NCBI GenBank assembly: GCA_017163975.1
Contig: JAFFSR010000033.1
Coordinates: 62,001 to 126,000 of the forward strand
Source of the DNA: Anastatus disparis
Taxonomy: Eukaryota; Arthropoda; Insecta; Hymenoptera; Eupelmidae
DNA: 64,000 bases
Direction: 5' to 3'
Positions 15,385 through 24,347 of the stretch are shown in pieces; the stretch's first letter is position 1, and each line of letters opens with the position of its first letter. The position numbers were made by a program, and so were the translations under genes. Under the pieces are notes generated by a model. It searched no databases, was not told the DNA's origin, and saw only the letters and a program-made list of their open reading frames with translations.

Positions 15385-15657
15385 TAAGATAATCAAATAT
15401 ATTATTGAACATTGAAGTAATTTGATGTAAGTTATAATATTTAATTGAATCAGTGAAATATATTCTTGTTTTAATCAAAACTTGATAGAAATAATAGAAT
15501 AAATGTATTCGGTTTAATAAATATTACATTAAAAGAATTTAATATCTGATTTTACGTTGCAGTTATTTAATTTTAAAAATATATTTTCTTGATTCAATGG
15601 ACCGTTTTCTTATATTCCTAAAAAATTAATTGAAATAATAAAATTTGAAATTAGATC

Positions 15658-15958
15658 TTAACCCTTTCAAAACCAATGTACATTACAATGTACATTGACA
15701 TTTTTTGGTTTTTTTGAAATTGTGCAAAAGTGGCTTCAAATTTTGTAAAAAAAATATGTGTATTAGATTGAAGTGGACTATTTCCGATCTCAAACTGAGA
15801 GCCTAAGTTATTATATCTTTGATAGAAACTGGAAAAACTTAAGAAAAAAAAAAAATTTTTTTATCGCAAAAATTGCTTAATAAATGAACACTTATCATCG
15901 CTAAATGGTTATCAGAACTTTTCATGATGAAATAATAATTCCGTTCTGAAAGGGTTAA
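15658..15958. mobile_element. TTAA-flanked MITE (293 bp core)
   Basis: TTAA (15658-15661) and TTAA (15955-15958) flank imperfect inverted ends beginning CCCTTTCAAAAC and ending GTTCTGAAAGGG. This is the piggyBac-type signature, with no ORF. It is distinct in sequence from the MITE at 14431. Confidence 0.75.
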
Positions 15959-16375
15959 AAAAATTTTGAATTTTCGTGCCATCTTATTCATTTTTTATTC
16001 AAGAAGTGGCTACTACCTCAGTCGCATTACCCGCAAGTTCAGAAACTTCAGATTATTTTGTATATAAGACCGACGAAAAGATTACTTATTAATTGTTATT
16101 TATGCGAGCGAGTACACTGAAAAAAAAACCGAAGCCAGTGCTGCGAAGTTAATCTGAGCGGTGGGATGCCAACAACATTTGAAGCGAATTACAGAAAATC
16201 GTAAATATGAATGCATGGCCATGTCGCTGTAAATAATTACGACTTTCTGTGACAACGATTACGCTAATCCGAACAGAGTGCCATAACTGTGTTGTGATCT
16301 CGCTTGCTCCGACTCTCCGGCATCGTGCGTGCAGAAAGCCGAAACCAAGCACTGTGGCAGAACTGTGAGCTTGCT
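15959..16375. other. Intergenic, slightly GC-richer; nothing recognised
   Basis: The stretch 16090-16375 is less AT-rich than its surroundings but has no convincing ORF or RNA structure. Confidence 0.4.
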
Positions 16376-16790
16376 CTCTTCGACTCTGCGAGTAGATAAG
16401 CTATACCGATTCGAATTCATACGTATTCTAATTCACCTGAATTAGAATTGATATGAATTCGAATAGGTATAAAGGTGGGGGCTAGTTCGAATTCACCTGA
16501 AGTAGAGGTGAAGTAGAATTAGCTTAGAATTTTTTTTAGTAACAACCAGCAAAATCGGTATAGAGGTGGAGGGGGGCAGTTCAAATTCACCTAAAGTAGA
16601 GGTGAAGTAGAATTAGCTTAGAATTTTTTTTTAGTAACAACCAGCCAAATCGGTATAGAGGTGGGAGGACCAGTTCAAATTCACCTGAAGTAGAATTGAG
16701 GTGAAGTAGAATTGCAGTAACGAGTTGGAGTGGGGGGATCAATTCTAATTCATATGGAGTAGAATTATTTGTCCATTATCTACTTAGTTA
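16376..16790. repeat. GAATTC-rich palindrome plus ~110-bp minisatellite (locus 1)
   Basis: A palindrome around 'attcgaattcat' at ~16395-16470 is followed by three to four degenerate units of about 110 bp. Each contains 'tcggtatagaggtgg', 'aattcacctgaagtagag' and 'agaattagcttagaatttt'. A second locus with the same start and order lies at 45877-46135. Confidence 0.8.
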
Positions 16791-16795
16791 AAAAC

Positions 16796-16957
16796 TTATA
16801 GCTTTTTATATTTTATATCTTTAGATGGCATTTGTGATTTATATTTTTCATAGTACTCTTTCCATGTTGTTTCCTCATCCTTCACCTTTTTATCAGGTGG
16901 AAGAAGAGGAGTGTACTCTGCACAATTTTGAGTGGTATGACTTGGAGTCTGTCCCAT
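16796..16957 (-). CDS. Small conserved ORF starting MGQTPSHTTQN, possibly myristoylated
   Basis: This is a 53-residue frame starting at the ATG at 16957. The start MGQTPS has Gly2 and a small residue at position 6, compatible with N-myristoylation. A related ORF lies at 27386-27285, so the reading frame is conserved between two copies while the 3' parts differ. A YTPLLPPDKK stretch is shared by both, and the C-terminus is Lys/Glu-rich. There is no transmembrane segment. It lies downstream of the OB-fold-like gene on the same strand. The function is unknown; a membrane-associated virus protein is only an inference. Confidence 0.5.
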   Translation of the reverse strand: MGQTPSHTTQNCAEYTPLLPPDKKVKDEETTWKEYYEKYKSQMPSKDIKYKKL

Positions 16958-17003
16958 GATGAAATGAATGTAAATCACAATGTATTTGCTTTTTATAGGA
17001 AGT

Positions 17004-17031
17004 GATGGGAGCCCCAACCTTCGCCCCCATC
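17004..17031. ncRNA. Conserved hairpin, copy 1 of 3
   Basis: The stem GATGGG...CCCATC surrounds a loop containing 'ccccaacc'. It is followed by 'tgtgaggtac'. It lies about 100 nt downstream of the stop of the minus-strand gene at 17131-17442. It matches hairpins at 17604-17632 and 52750-52777, with a compensatory stem change relative to the third. Confidence 0.6.
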
Positions 17032-17130
17032 TGTGAGGTACGACCAAGAATCGCCGCTTGTAAACCTCTTACTCTGAGAAGTAGGAAGTGCACTCGTGAC
17101 TCGTATACCTCTCCGTTAACTTCCAAGCGC

Positions 17131-17442
17131 TTAAGCCAAGGAGAACTTGAGACCTTTTCCGTTGTCATCATCTAAATACTTCACAAACAACTTATAATTT
17201 TGAATGGCCTCTCTTAACTTGAAGTAAAACTCCTTATTCTCCTGTAAGGCTCTGCATGCGCGAGATGGAATAGAAATGCGCCATTCGCCATCTAAAACTG
17301 CCATCAATCTAAACTTATCCTTTCTTTTAACTGGTCTAAACTCACTCACATAATAAGTCTGATTTTTCTTCAAGGGGAATATATTTCCAATGGCACGACG
17401 GACACGTCCACGAGCTACCTCGTTGAATTTATCAAGATCCAT
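17131..17442 (-). CDS. Small protein, putative OB-fold ssDNA-binding protein (copy 1)
   Basis: This intact 103-residue ORF starts MDLDKFNEVARG. It is homologous to the 99-residue ORF at 58408 in the other Polinton copy. Shared features are the N-terminal MD-x-x-K-x-N-x-x-ARG, a central VNT/RKDK...AVL strand-rich region, IFLP/ISIP, and a C-terminal K/I-x-Y with G-x-x-F-S-x-A. The strand-rich pattern of about 100 residues next to replication genes suggests an OB-fold single-stranded-DNA-binding role, but this is an inference from pattern only. It is one of the few undamaged ORFs in this copy. Confidence 0.7.
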   Translation of the reverse strand: MDLDKFNEVARGRVRRAIGNIFPLKKNQTYYVSEFRPVKRKDKFRLMAVLDGEWRISIPSRACRALQENKEFYFKLREAIQNYKLFVKYLDDDNGKGLKFSLA

Positions 17443-17603
17443 ATTTCTTTGATAGAGAATTTGAAGTTTACTTAGCAGAGTCTGATGAATGAATGATTCA
17501 AGCTGGTTCGGAAGTTCTCTTAAGTGGCGGTTGAGCCGTAGCTGCTGCGCAGATCTCCCCCTTCATAGCATAAAATAAAACAAAAACTTTGTTTTTAGGA
17601 AGT

Positions 17604-17632
17604 GGTGAGAGCACCAACCATCGCCCTCCACC
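17604..17632. ncRNA. Conserved hairpin, copy 2 of 3
   Basis: This is the same block as at 17004 ('aggaagtggtgagagcacc', then 'tgtgagatac'), with a weaker stem GGTG...CACC. It lies 60-90 nt downstream of the stop of the minus-strand gene at 17695-18165. Confidence 0.55.
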
Positions 17633-17694
17633 TGTGAGATACATCCATTAAGCATTATCTCTCCTTTTTACTTCCTATGGTAGCATAAATCGAT

Positions 17695-18165
17695 TCAGTA
17701 GTTTTTAGTAAAGTATCTCTTCATAAGTCGGATATTGTGCAAAGCACAACGAGCTTTGTACGCATCATTGTGATTAGAGCAAACAGTCACAAGCTTTATT
17801 GTATCAGCTGGTGGAAAACCCATTTCTGTGACGTCACATACTTTAAACTTGAAGCGTTCTAGCCATTTTTTTCTTATACTATCCACGACAAAATTTTTGG
17901 TCGCATCATGTAAGGCTTCTCTAAGAATATTGCCTACGTCAGTATAGGGAATGGTACCAGAGTTCCATGATAAACCATGGTAATAATATTTCAACTACGT
18001 ATTTTGTTCTTTGTACTCGTTCGAAAGTCTACGCCAGGAATATGATTTGTTGAAAAGGAGTACCAGAGGTTCGGTATCATCGTTGAGCGGCATTTCAGCC
18101 AACTCTTTGAGAATATAGTCATCACCAGACTGTTTGAAACCTTGCATATCCACCAAGTACTCCAT
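17695..18165 (-). pseudogene. Unknown 'VDxQGF' family protein, paralogue 2, one in-frame stop
   Basis: This is a single frame of 156 codons from the ATG at 18165, interrupted only by TAG at 17997-17995. The family signature is visible: M-E-Y-x-VD-x-QGFK, then (I/V)LKEL, a YHGLSWNSGTIPY block, LREAL, W-LE-x-F, and a C-terminal VCSNHN...CALHNI...Y. The paralogue at 18184-18717 and a third copy at 52865-53444 share the pattern. The conserved E...H...C-x2-H...C residues are reminiscent of the RNase H-like Maelstrom domain, but this is only a pattern-level resemblance. The stop probably arose from TGG to TAG. Confidence 0.75.
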
Positions 18166-18183
18166 GCTGATTAATAACTTTTT

Positions 18184-18717
18184 TTACAGTTCTGATTCAC
18201 TGTCGGTATTTGCACGAGTGTCTTCCCAGTCCATAACCCAATCACTGAGATCACTGAAGTACAACTTTTTTATTGATCTAACGTTGTTAACAGCAAATGT
18301 ATTTTTATACATGCAATCATGATGTGAACAAGAGACTGTTTTAGTTAGCCGTTGATCAAAATGGGGAATACCCAGTTCACTGATATCCACAACTTTTAAA
18401 TCAAACTTCTCTAACCACTCTTTTTTCACTTTACCATTTACAAAAACTTGTGTAGCGTTCTGCAGAGTTTGTCGAAGAATTTTTTCTATTTCAGTATAGT
18501 CGTGATCTCAAGAATTCCAAGCTAGTCCATGATAACAAAGCTCTAACCAGAGATTTTCACGCTTGTATTTTCTTGTCAACTTTTTCCAAGGAAAAGGCGG
18601 TTTGAAAATATGCACCGTTGGTTCAGACGACTCAACAAGAGGAACAGTATCCAACTCTTTTAAAACAAACTCTTTACCTGGCTTTTTAAAACCTTGTAAG
18701 TCCACTGCGTATTCCAT
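18184..18717 (-). pseudogene. Unknown 'VDxQGF' family protein, paralogue 1, one in-frame stop
   Basis: This frame of 178 codons starts MEYAVDLQGFKKPGKEF. It has one in-frame TGA (18510-18508) directly after the YHGLAWNS block. After the stop the family pattern resumes (LRQTL, KKEWLEKFDLKVVD, SCSHHDCMYKNTFAVNNV) and ends in an acidic tail (DTRANTDSESEL) not present in paralogue 2. A TATA-like 'gatataag' lies ~50 nt upstream. It sits between the major capsid gene and paralogue 2 in the same direction. Confidence 0.75.
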
Positions 18718-18779
18718 CTTGTTAAAGAATGAGATCTCAGCCCGCTCTCGCTTTCTTATATCCTACTATCGCCACTCCT

Positions 18780-20145
18780 TTAGACTAATTTTCTGACATC
18801 ACCGCTTATGGCGTTGTATTCTATGATTCTATCATGTAAGATTAGACAATAAGCTGAAGTTCCAACTGGAATGTTTTGTTTGGTCTCGAATTCAAGACGA
18901 ACATCAGCAGGAGCACTCTTCAGAGAATCATTTTATTTTGAACAATCGATGACTATCAGTGGCATGTGATTGATATAATCTGATTTTTTCAGCATTGGCT
19001 CGGACTCCTTTCCATAGTATGCATTTTAGAAATTAGCGTGCATATCGTATAATATTGCATACTGATTATTGACAATATCAAGATTCATATTTCCGTAAGG
19101 ATGGTATTGAGGATTGAGAAATAGTTTTACATTGTTCAAATTGCACTGATCAAACTGACTAGCGTTAGCAGTTTTTTGTCCTTTTCGATTTGTCTGGAAA
19201 CCAAGAATGATAAAACGAGGCTTCTCCAGCTGATTAGATGTTTTGACTGTCCATACATGTCTCGTTGATGCAGGTAATAATGAATATTCGTATGATTCCC
19301 AGGAACGAAAACTCATTAAGATAGGTTTATTTTTCTCGATTTGTCGAAGCATGCGAATTTTACATTCATTGGATAACTGTATGTGAGGCATAAGCCACTC
19401 GATCCTTAAAAGATCAATTTTGAAATCTTCGAAAACATTAGCGGCAGCTGTTTGGATTACTGCGTTAATATAGTTCCTGAATCTCGTGAGGATAAGTTCA
19501 TGTTTAACATTGACTATGATTTTGCGATAATCTTCGGTAAAGCCTAAAATCATACTGAGAGGTATGAAAATATCAAAATAGCCATCGTTATTAATGATAT
19601 TCCAAGTTTCCGTTATATCAATCCAACCAACATTTTCTATAATCAAACTTTGACTAGGGTTGAGTGATACCCAACCCTTCATAACAGTGGTCAATCCCAC
19701 ATTCTTACAGCAATCGCTCTCTATAGCATTAATTTCATAGCAAACTTCTTCGAATGGATGACGGATGCCATTATTAACTAAGTTAGTTCTTGCTAAAGCA
19801 GTGCCATCTTGTTAAGTTAATTTGCCCAGTATGTGCAGAGAACTCCACAAAGGCAAAAAATTTAAATCTTGATGTTAAATTGATATGCGAATTTCATCAC
19901 TATTATTGAAATTTGACGAGGTGTAAGGCTGGTACGCGTGCACCTCACAGTGAGCTATTGACTCATCCAATGTTACTCCTGTCCTTATGTTTAGAATTTC
20001 CTCTATTTCTTTGAAAACAGCAAAAAATTAAGCACGTAATTTTCCACTAGGAGCTCTTATTTTTAAGCCTTGGCTTTTCGAAAACTGAATGTTCTGCCGT
20101 GTTAATACTTTGACTTGTCGATGACGACTGATGTTCGAATGCCAT
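18780..20145 (-). pseudogene. Hexon-like major capsid protein, broken
   Basis: This is the Polinton double-jelly-roll major capsid protein, which would build the icosahedral shell. The longest intact piece is 19700-19026 (224 residues). It contains GLTTVMKGW, the PRFIILGFQT strand and QYHPYGNMNLD...NQYAILYDM, which I recognise from Polinton capsid proteins. Homologous coding extends upstream to the ATG at 20145 (including LVNNGIRHPFEEVCYEINAIE) and downstream to a stop at 18782-18780 (ending IISGDV-like ...EYNAISGDVRKLV). At least four lesions (stops and shifts) disrupt it. The equivalent in copy 2 would lie beyond the window end. Confidence 0.8.
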
Positions 20146-20204
20146 CTTGATTTACTTATATACCCTTTGTTATTTTTATTGTTATAAATCACTCCTATTT
20201 TTTT

Positions 20205-20891
20205 TTACATTGGTTTAATATGTAGTCTAACTGTAATAGTTTCTCCACGAAAGTTAATTAAATTCCCGTCTTGATCGAGTATACGCACTTGTAAATAATC
20301 TATGCTCTTGACGACGACTGGAAAGCAAATGACTTGTTATGGCACTTTAATGACCTTATATCCTGGTGGGACAGCAGGAAAGAATTCATGTATCGTGTGC
20401 ACTCGTCGACCGTTTATATAGGCACCAGAGACGATATTACACTCGACTCGAAGAGCGTTGACCTTGAGAATAGCTACAGGTAAATCTGAATGATTTGTGA
20501 CGTCAGCAGGAAGTACACGTTTTGCAAAGCCTAATAAAGGTCCTATCGAATGTTCTGGTCGAAAATCAATCGAATGATTGCATTTTATTTCACTACGAAG
20601 TGTATTATTGTTTGGTTTAATACTGATTGAGATACTTTTTGTCGTCAATGTTTCACTGAGATAGTTCTCTATATCTTCAATTTCATAACTACCAGTTGGT
20701 AAAACAATTTTTTCCTGTTCAACGTGGAATAGATTACTACTCTTGTCGATATTAGGTATAGAATTGAATGTCATAAAAGCAACTAATCCGAGAACATAAT
20801 TCTTGTCAGGTGAAAGTTTAATTGGTGGAAAATACTGCTCTTCCAGTATAGACAATGTACGCGAAAAACTCAAAGTCAATGAATCTACCAT
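20205..20891 (-). pseudogene. Penton-like minor capsid protein, one in-frame stop
   Basis: The gene starts MVDSLTLSFSRTLS at 20891. That start is preferred over the ATG at 20945 because copy 2 starts at the equivalent codon with a TATA box upstream. It contains SPDKNYVLGLVAF, GSYEIEDIENYLSETL, IGPLLGF, HTIHEFFPAVPPGY and a C-terminal LQVRILDQDGNLINFRGE strand set, which fits the single-jelly-roll penton-like protein of Polintons. A TAA at 20339-20337 interrupts an otherwise continuous 228-codon frame. Downstream on the same strand is the major capsid gene. Confidence 0.8.
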
Positions 20892-20934
20892 GATTGTTGA
20901 ACACGTAATGAACAAACACTTATCATTCTTTTCT

Positions 20935-21330
20935 TTATATATCAAGAGTATTACTCAAGAATCTTAGACAAAGATGACCACAATTAAAAGTATCAAAGTC
21001 TTGATACCTCTCAGGATTGTACTTGATGTTGTCTACTCTCAGATATGTCATTAAATCCAAAGGAGGTTGAAGATCACCGAAGCTATCGAACTATACAACA
21101 TCGTTTCCTCCTTTTCGATATGCTACCCAATGCGTTTCAGGCCCATCCGCATCATCGAGATTAACAATAGCTGATTTTCTATAGCGCGGTCCACTAATAG
21201 GCATAGCATCCCTCATGAATACTCCTCGAAAATTTGATATTTTTAGGATTTTTGCATACTTGATGAGATCAGCATCGGTGAGTGCTCTTTGAGGTAATTT
21301 TACTTCAAGAATTTTATTTTTTTTTTAAGA
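20935..21330 (-). pseudogene. Adenain-like cysteine protease, broken
   Basis: This is homologous to the protease at 63341-63721. The histidine block ETHWVAY, the FDSFGDLQPPLD block and the C-terminal RYQDFDTFNCGHLCLRFL with the cysteine are all recognisable. A TAG at 21093-21091 falls just before FDSFGD. As in copy 2, the frame lies -1 relative to the upstream PLA2 frame across an A-run (here ~21318-21327), so the start is uncertain. Confidence 0.8.
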
Positions 21331-22123
21331 ATTCTTTGGTTTATACGAAGACCAAGACCAGTTTTATATGGTTTCAAGTAAAGACCTTTACCAAGAGCTA
21401 TTTCTTTCATCTTTATATTATGTCTCTTATTTCTTTCTAATTGTTGTTTAGCAGCTTTGGAATCGTTTACCACTTTAGCGATTCCAGCAGCACCTCCAGC
21501 TGTACCACCGACAGCACTCAAACCTGCAAAGATTGGTATAAGAAATGGTAAGAAACCTCCTACTTTCTTTGAAACTGGTAAAGTACGAGGATTTTTACAT
21601 TCTTTTTACCACCTGCTTTTTTAACAGCATTACGGGCATCTTTTAGAGCTGCCAGAATAGCTTTTTGAGCACATTTTGTAGGAACAATTGATTTTGATGC
21701 AGCCTTTACTATTGTATTGAAGGTAGTAGTAGAAGGCTTCCTTCTCCTCCTACCCTTCTTCTTCTTCATACCCATTCCAAATTTAGACTTTACTTTCATA
21801 ATGTTTTTAATTACAAATGCAGCTGCTTTTTCTCCAAAGCTAACGTCTTTTGATGAAATTCTTTGATCAGCTTTTTCTGGTAAAACTCCATCAGAAGCGT
21901 TTCTGGCTTCTACGTTTTCACGATTCTGTGAATAAACAAAGTCGTGCTCTTTACAAGCTCTATCAAAAGGATTGATTCCTGGATCACCTCTAGCTAAACG
22001 TTTAGCTAATCTTGTACCGGGTCCACAGTATTGGTATCCTGTTATATGAAGTTCGATTGGAACACTATTAAGAAGCTTGTTGACAGAACCGCGACCACGT
22101 CATCGTTGTCTATATACGATCAT
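21300..22123 (-). pseudogene. PLA2-type minor capsid protein, broken
   Basis: This is homologous to 62526-63356. The calcium-loop YCGPGT motif and the catalytic HD pair (CKEHDFVYS) are retained. A TGA at codon 8 (22102-22100) and a frameshift near 21590 disrupt it. The basic KSKFGMGMKKKK block and the glycine/alanine-rich hydrophobic C-terminal region are recognisable. It is divergent from the ATPase gene at 22200. Confidence 0.82.
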
Positions 22124-22199
22124 TACACTTCGAAGACTAAATGAAGACTGAGGTATTGGGTATATAATCAAGCGTTCGTACGTCAGTCGTGCTGTCATG

Positions 22200-22904
22200 A
22201 TGAATTTCAAAGAACAATCCGTTAAGCTGCCGATAGAAAATTTCGACACTATCGTGGAGCATGAAAAGAAATTAAAGAGGCATGGAGACTTACTTCCAAA
22301 CAGTATTCGAGCTGTATTTTGCAGTCCATCGAATTGTGGTAAGACCAATAGTTTCTTACCACTAATAACGCATCCTAATGGCCTCAGGTTTGAAAATGTT
22401 TATGTGTACTCCAAGTCTTTGAATCAACCCAAGTACAAGTTTTTGAAGGACCTCCTAGAGCCTTTAGAAGGTGTACAATACTTTTCCTTTAGTGAGCACG
22501 AATCGGTTGTAGTCCCTGATAATGCGCATCCGAATTCCGTCATGATTTTTTATGATGTAGCCTGTGAAAAACAAGATAATATCAGAGCTTACTTCTGCAT
22601 GGGTAGACACAAAGATGTTGATTGTTTCTATCTCTGTCAACCTTATGCTCGAATTCCAAAACATCTAGTAAGAGACAATGTCAATTTGTTGGTAATTTTT
22701 CGACAAGATGACGTCAATTTGAGACACTTTTACAACGATCAGGTCAATTCTGACATGACTTACGCGCAATTATAAGAATTGTGCTCCAAGTGTTGGACTG
22801 ATGATAAATACGGATTTTTAATGATCGACAAAGATCGTTCGATCAATTCTGGTAGATATAAAAAAGGCTTTGATTGTTTTGCTATAAATATAGCGCGCAC
22901 ATAG
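22200..22904 (+). pseudogene. Packaging ATPase (A32/FtsK-HerA-like), damaged
   Basis: This is homologous to the ATPase at 62430-61726. The frame is open from the ATG at 22200 (MNFKEQSVKLP) to a TAA at 22773-22775, and coding similarity resumes to a stop at 22904. The P-loop reads SPSNCGKT where copy 2 has GPSNCGKT. The Walker B reads VMIFYDV where copy 2 has VMIFDDV, so a catalytic acidic residue is lost. Truncation and these changes indicate loss of function. Confidence 0.85.
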
Positions 22905-22945
22905 TCCTAAGAAAACAATTCATCATTGTTCGCTGAAGCGTAAAC

Positions 22946-23905
22946 ATGGCTGACATTCGACGAAAGAAAGATGTTCTACATCAACTTGCGCAAGCACGTA
23001 ATGCAGTTAAACGAAAATATAACTTGCTGAAGTTTGCAAAAGAGAATATTGAAAGAGCATTTGGCGAGACATTCAAACCTATCGTTGATCCTCTTCAGAA
23101 ACTCGTTGCTATGACTGAGAAAAATAATGATTTTATACGTGACATAGCAAAAAATAAAAAAAAAATAAAAAAGTCATAAAAAACAATGATGCTTATTCCT
23201 TCTTCTTGCAGTCTTCTTTTCCTTCCTCTTCATCCATTGATGATGATGATGCTATAGATACATCATTGAACGATACTATTCAATAAGTTGATACTCAATT
23301 TGAATCAGCTACAAGTGAGCAAGAATTAGAAAAAAGGAGATGATGATTTATTACTTGATAATAAGTACATTCATATCCTCAATGAGGAACAATCAAAACA
23401 ATTGGATGAAGGTTATGGAGTGCGCAAGGAAGGTAATAGTTACTTAATTGGTGACTCACCTCTATTTTATGAAGATAAAAACATTCGTATAAGAGATAAA
23501 AAATATCGGAAAACTAAAGGATTGTTACAATTGTTAAATACGAAAAATCCCGATAGAGATCACATAAACAATAATGATATGCAAAATTACAAGAATATTC
23601 TTGAAACTACTAATGCTCACAAACGACGCTACAGAAGTGATGAGTCTATTCGTACGCACAAAAGTAAGAAATTTGACAGTATCATTAGTCCTTCGTTTTC
23701 ATTCAAAAAAAGAGGAGGATCGTTACCTCAATATAAAATTGCAAGAAGAGATACGAGAATGGATTACATATACTGGGATGATCCAAACGAACTCGTTGAT
23801 AGACTTTGATTACTCATTGCTGAAAGAGAAGCTGGAAACCCTAGCCATACGAATGAGATACATTCAATTATCGAAGAGTTACTTGAAGGTGGCTATATAT
23901 ATTAA
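22946..23905 (+). pseudogene. Polinton coiled-coil protein with conserved C-terminus, broken
   Basis: This is homologous to the 315-residue ORF at 61684-60737. The start MADIRRKKDVLHQLAQARNAVKRKYN is intact. An indel in an A-rich tract near 23155-23175 causes a stop, further shifts occur near 23285-23340, and TGA replaces an Arg codon at 23807-23809. The C-terminal MDYIYWDDPNELVDRL block is recognisable. The function is unknown, probably a structural or virion-associated protein. Confidence 0.8.
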
Positions 23906-23936
23906 GGTGTAGACACCTACACCATACATTATCAAA

Positions 23937-24332
23937 ATGAGCGTCGATGTATTCGGACGTAATCTTGAACAAAGCGAGGGTAGTCGAGGACCTCCAGGTG
24001 TTGGATATAAAATCACATCTGATGGTCAGTATGACTTGGAGAATAAGAGACTTTCTAATCTCGCATCACCTAATCAACACAATGAAGCTGTAAATTTAGA
24101 TACTTTACAGCGTATCGTACGTTTGGAAGTTCAAAGATTATTAGATTCAATATCTAGTTTAAGAAGTGATCTCAATAACCTAGATAAAATTGTAGAGGTT
24201 CATAGAGACGAGCTAGATAAGAAATTCATACAAAGCCAGTTGGAGCTTGAGACTATAAAAGGAGGCATTATCTCTGTTAGTGCAAAACAGTCAATCGATA
24301 ACCATCGATGGAACAACGTCATAGACTTGTAG
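23937..24332 (+). CDS. Fibre-like coiled-coil protein (copy 1), intact
   Basis: This intact 131-residue ORF is nearly identical to 60705-60310. It contains a short collagen-like GSRGPPGVGY, then DGQYDLENKRLSNLASPNQHNEAVNL. That block resembles the 'NKRI-x-NLA-P...DAV' motif of phage tail-fibre and neck proteins. A heptad-rich coiled coil follows from about residue 60. This suggests a trimeric fibre or attachment protein, by inference only. The integrase start overlaps its last ~25 nt in another frame, as in copy 2. Confidence 0.75.
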   Translation: MSVDVFGRNLEQSEGSRGPPGVGYKITSDGQYDLENKRLSNLASPNQHNEAVNLDTLQRIVRLEVQRLLDSISSLRSDLNNLDKIVEVHRDELDKKFIQSQLELETIKGGIISVSAKQSIDNHRWNNVIDL

Positions 24333-24347
24333 AAGAGCTTCACAAGC
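24171..24347 (+). repeat. Left copy of ~180-bp direct repeat flanking the LINE fragment
   Basis: The end of the fibre-like gene plus the integrase start recur at about 26064-26246 on the other side of the LINE fragment, with roughly one mismatch per ten bases. See the finding on its origin. Confidence 0.8.

Larger units (their letters stand above)
13140..15575. repeat. Nested inverted-repeat element, ~2.4 kb
   Basis: Bases 13140-13290 plus 13450-13513 are related, in reverse complement, to 15385-15575. A shared string is 'tcaatattattgaac'-type sequence flanking 'gaagtaattt'. A second direct copy of the 13185-13270 portion occurs at 14155-14240. The interior has been invaded by a foldback array (13514-14147), a short palindromic insertion (13290-13450) and a TTAA MITE (14431-14566). 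It is probably an old non-autonomous DNA transposon; no coding region was seen. Confidence 0.6.

Noticed and set aside
17004..17031. Hammerhead or HDV-like ribozyme
   Set aside because: The hairpin lacks the CTGATGA/GAAA core or a nested double pseudoknot; only a simple stem is seen.
22200..22904. A shared, conserved TATA core in the divergent promoter of Polinton copy 1
   Set aside because: Copy 1 lacks about 18 bp relative to copy 2, and the TATA-to-initiator distances are too short there, so the claim is limited to copy 2.
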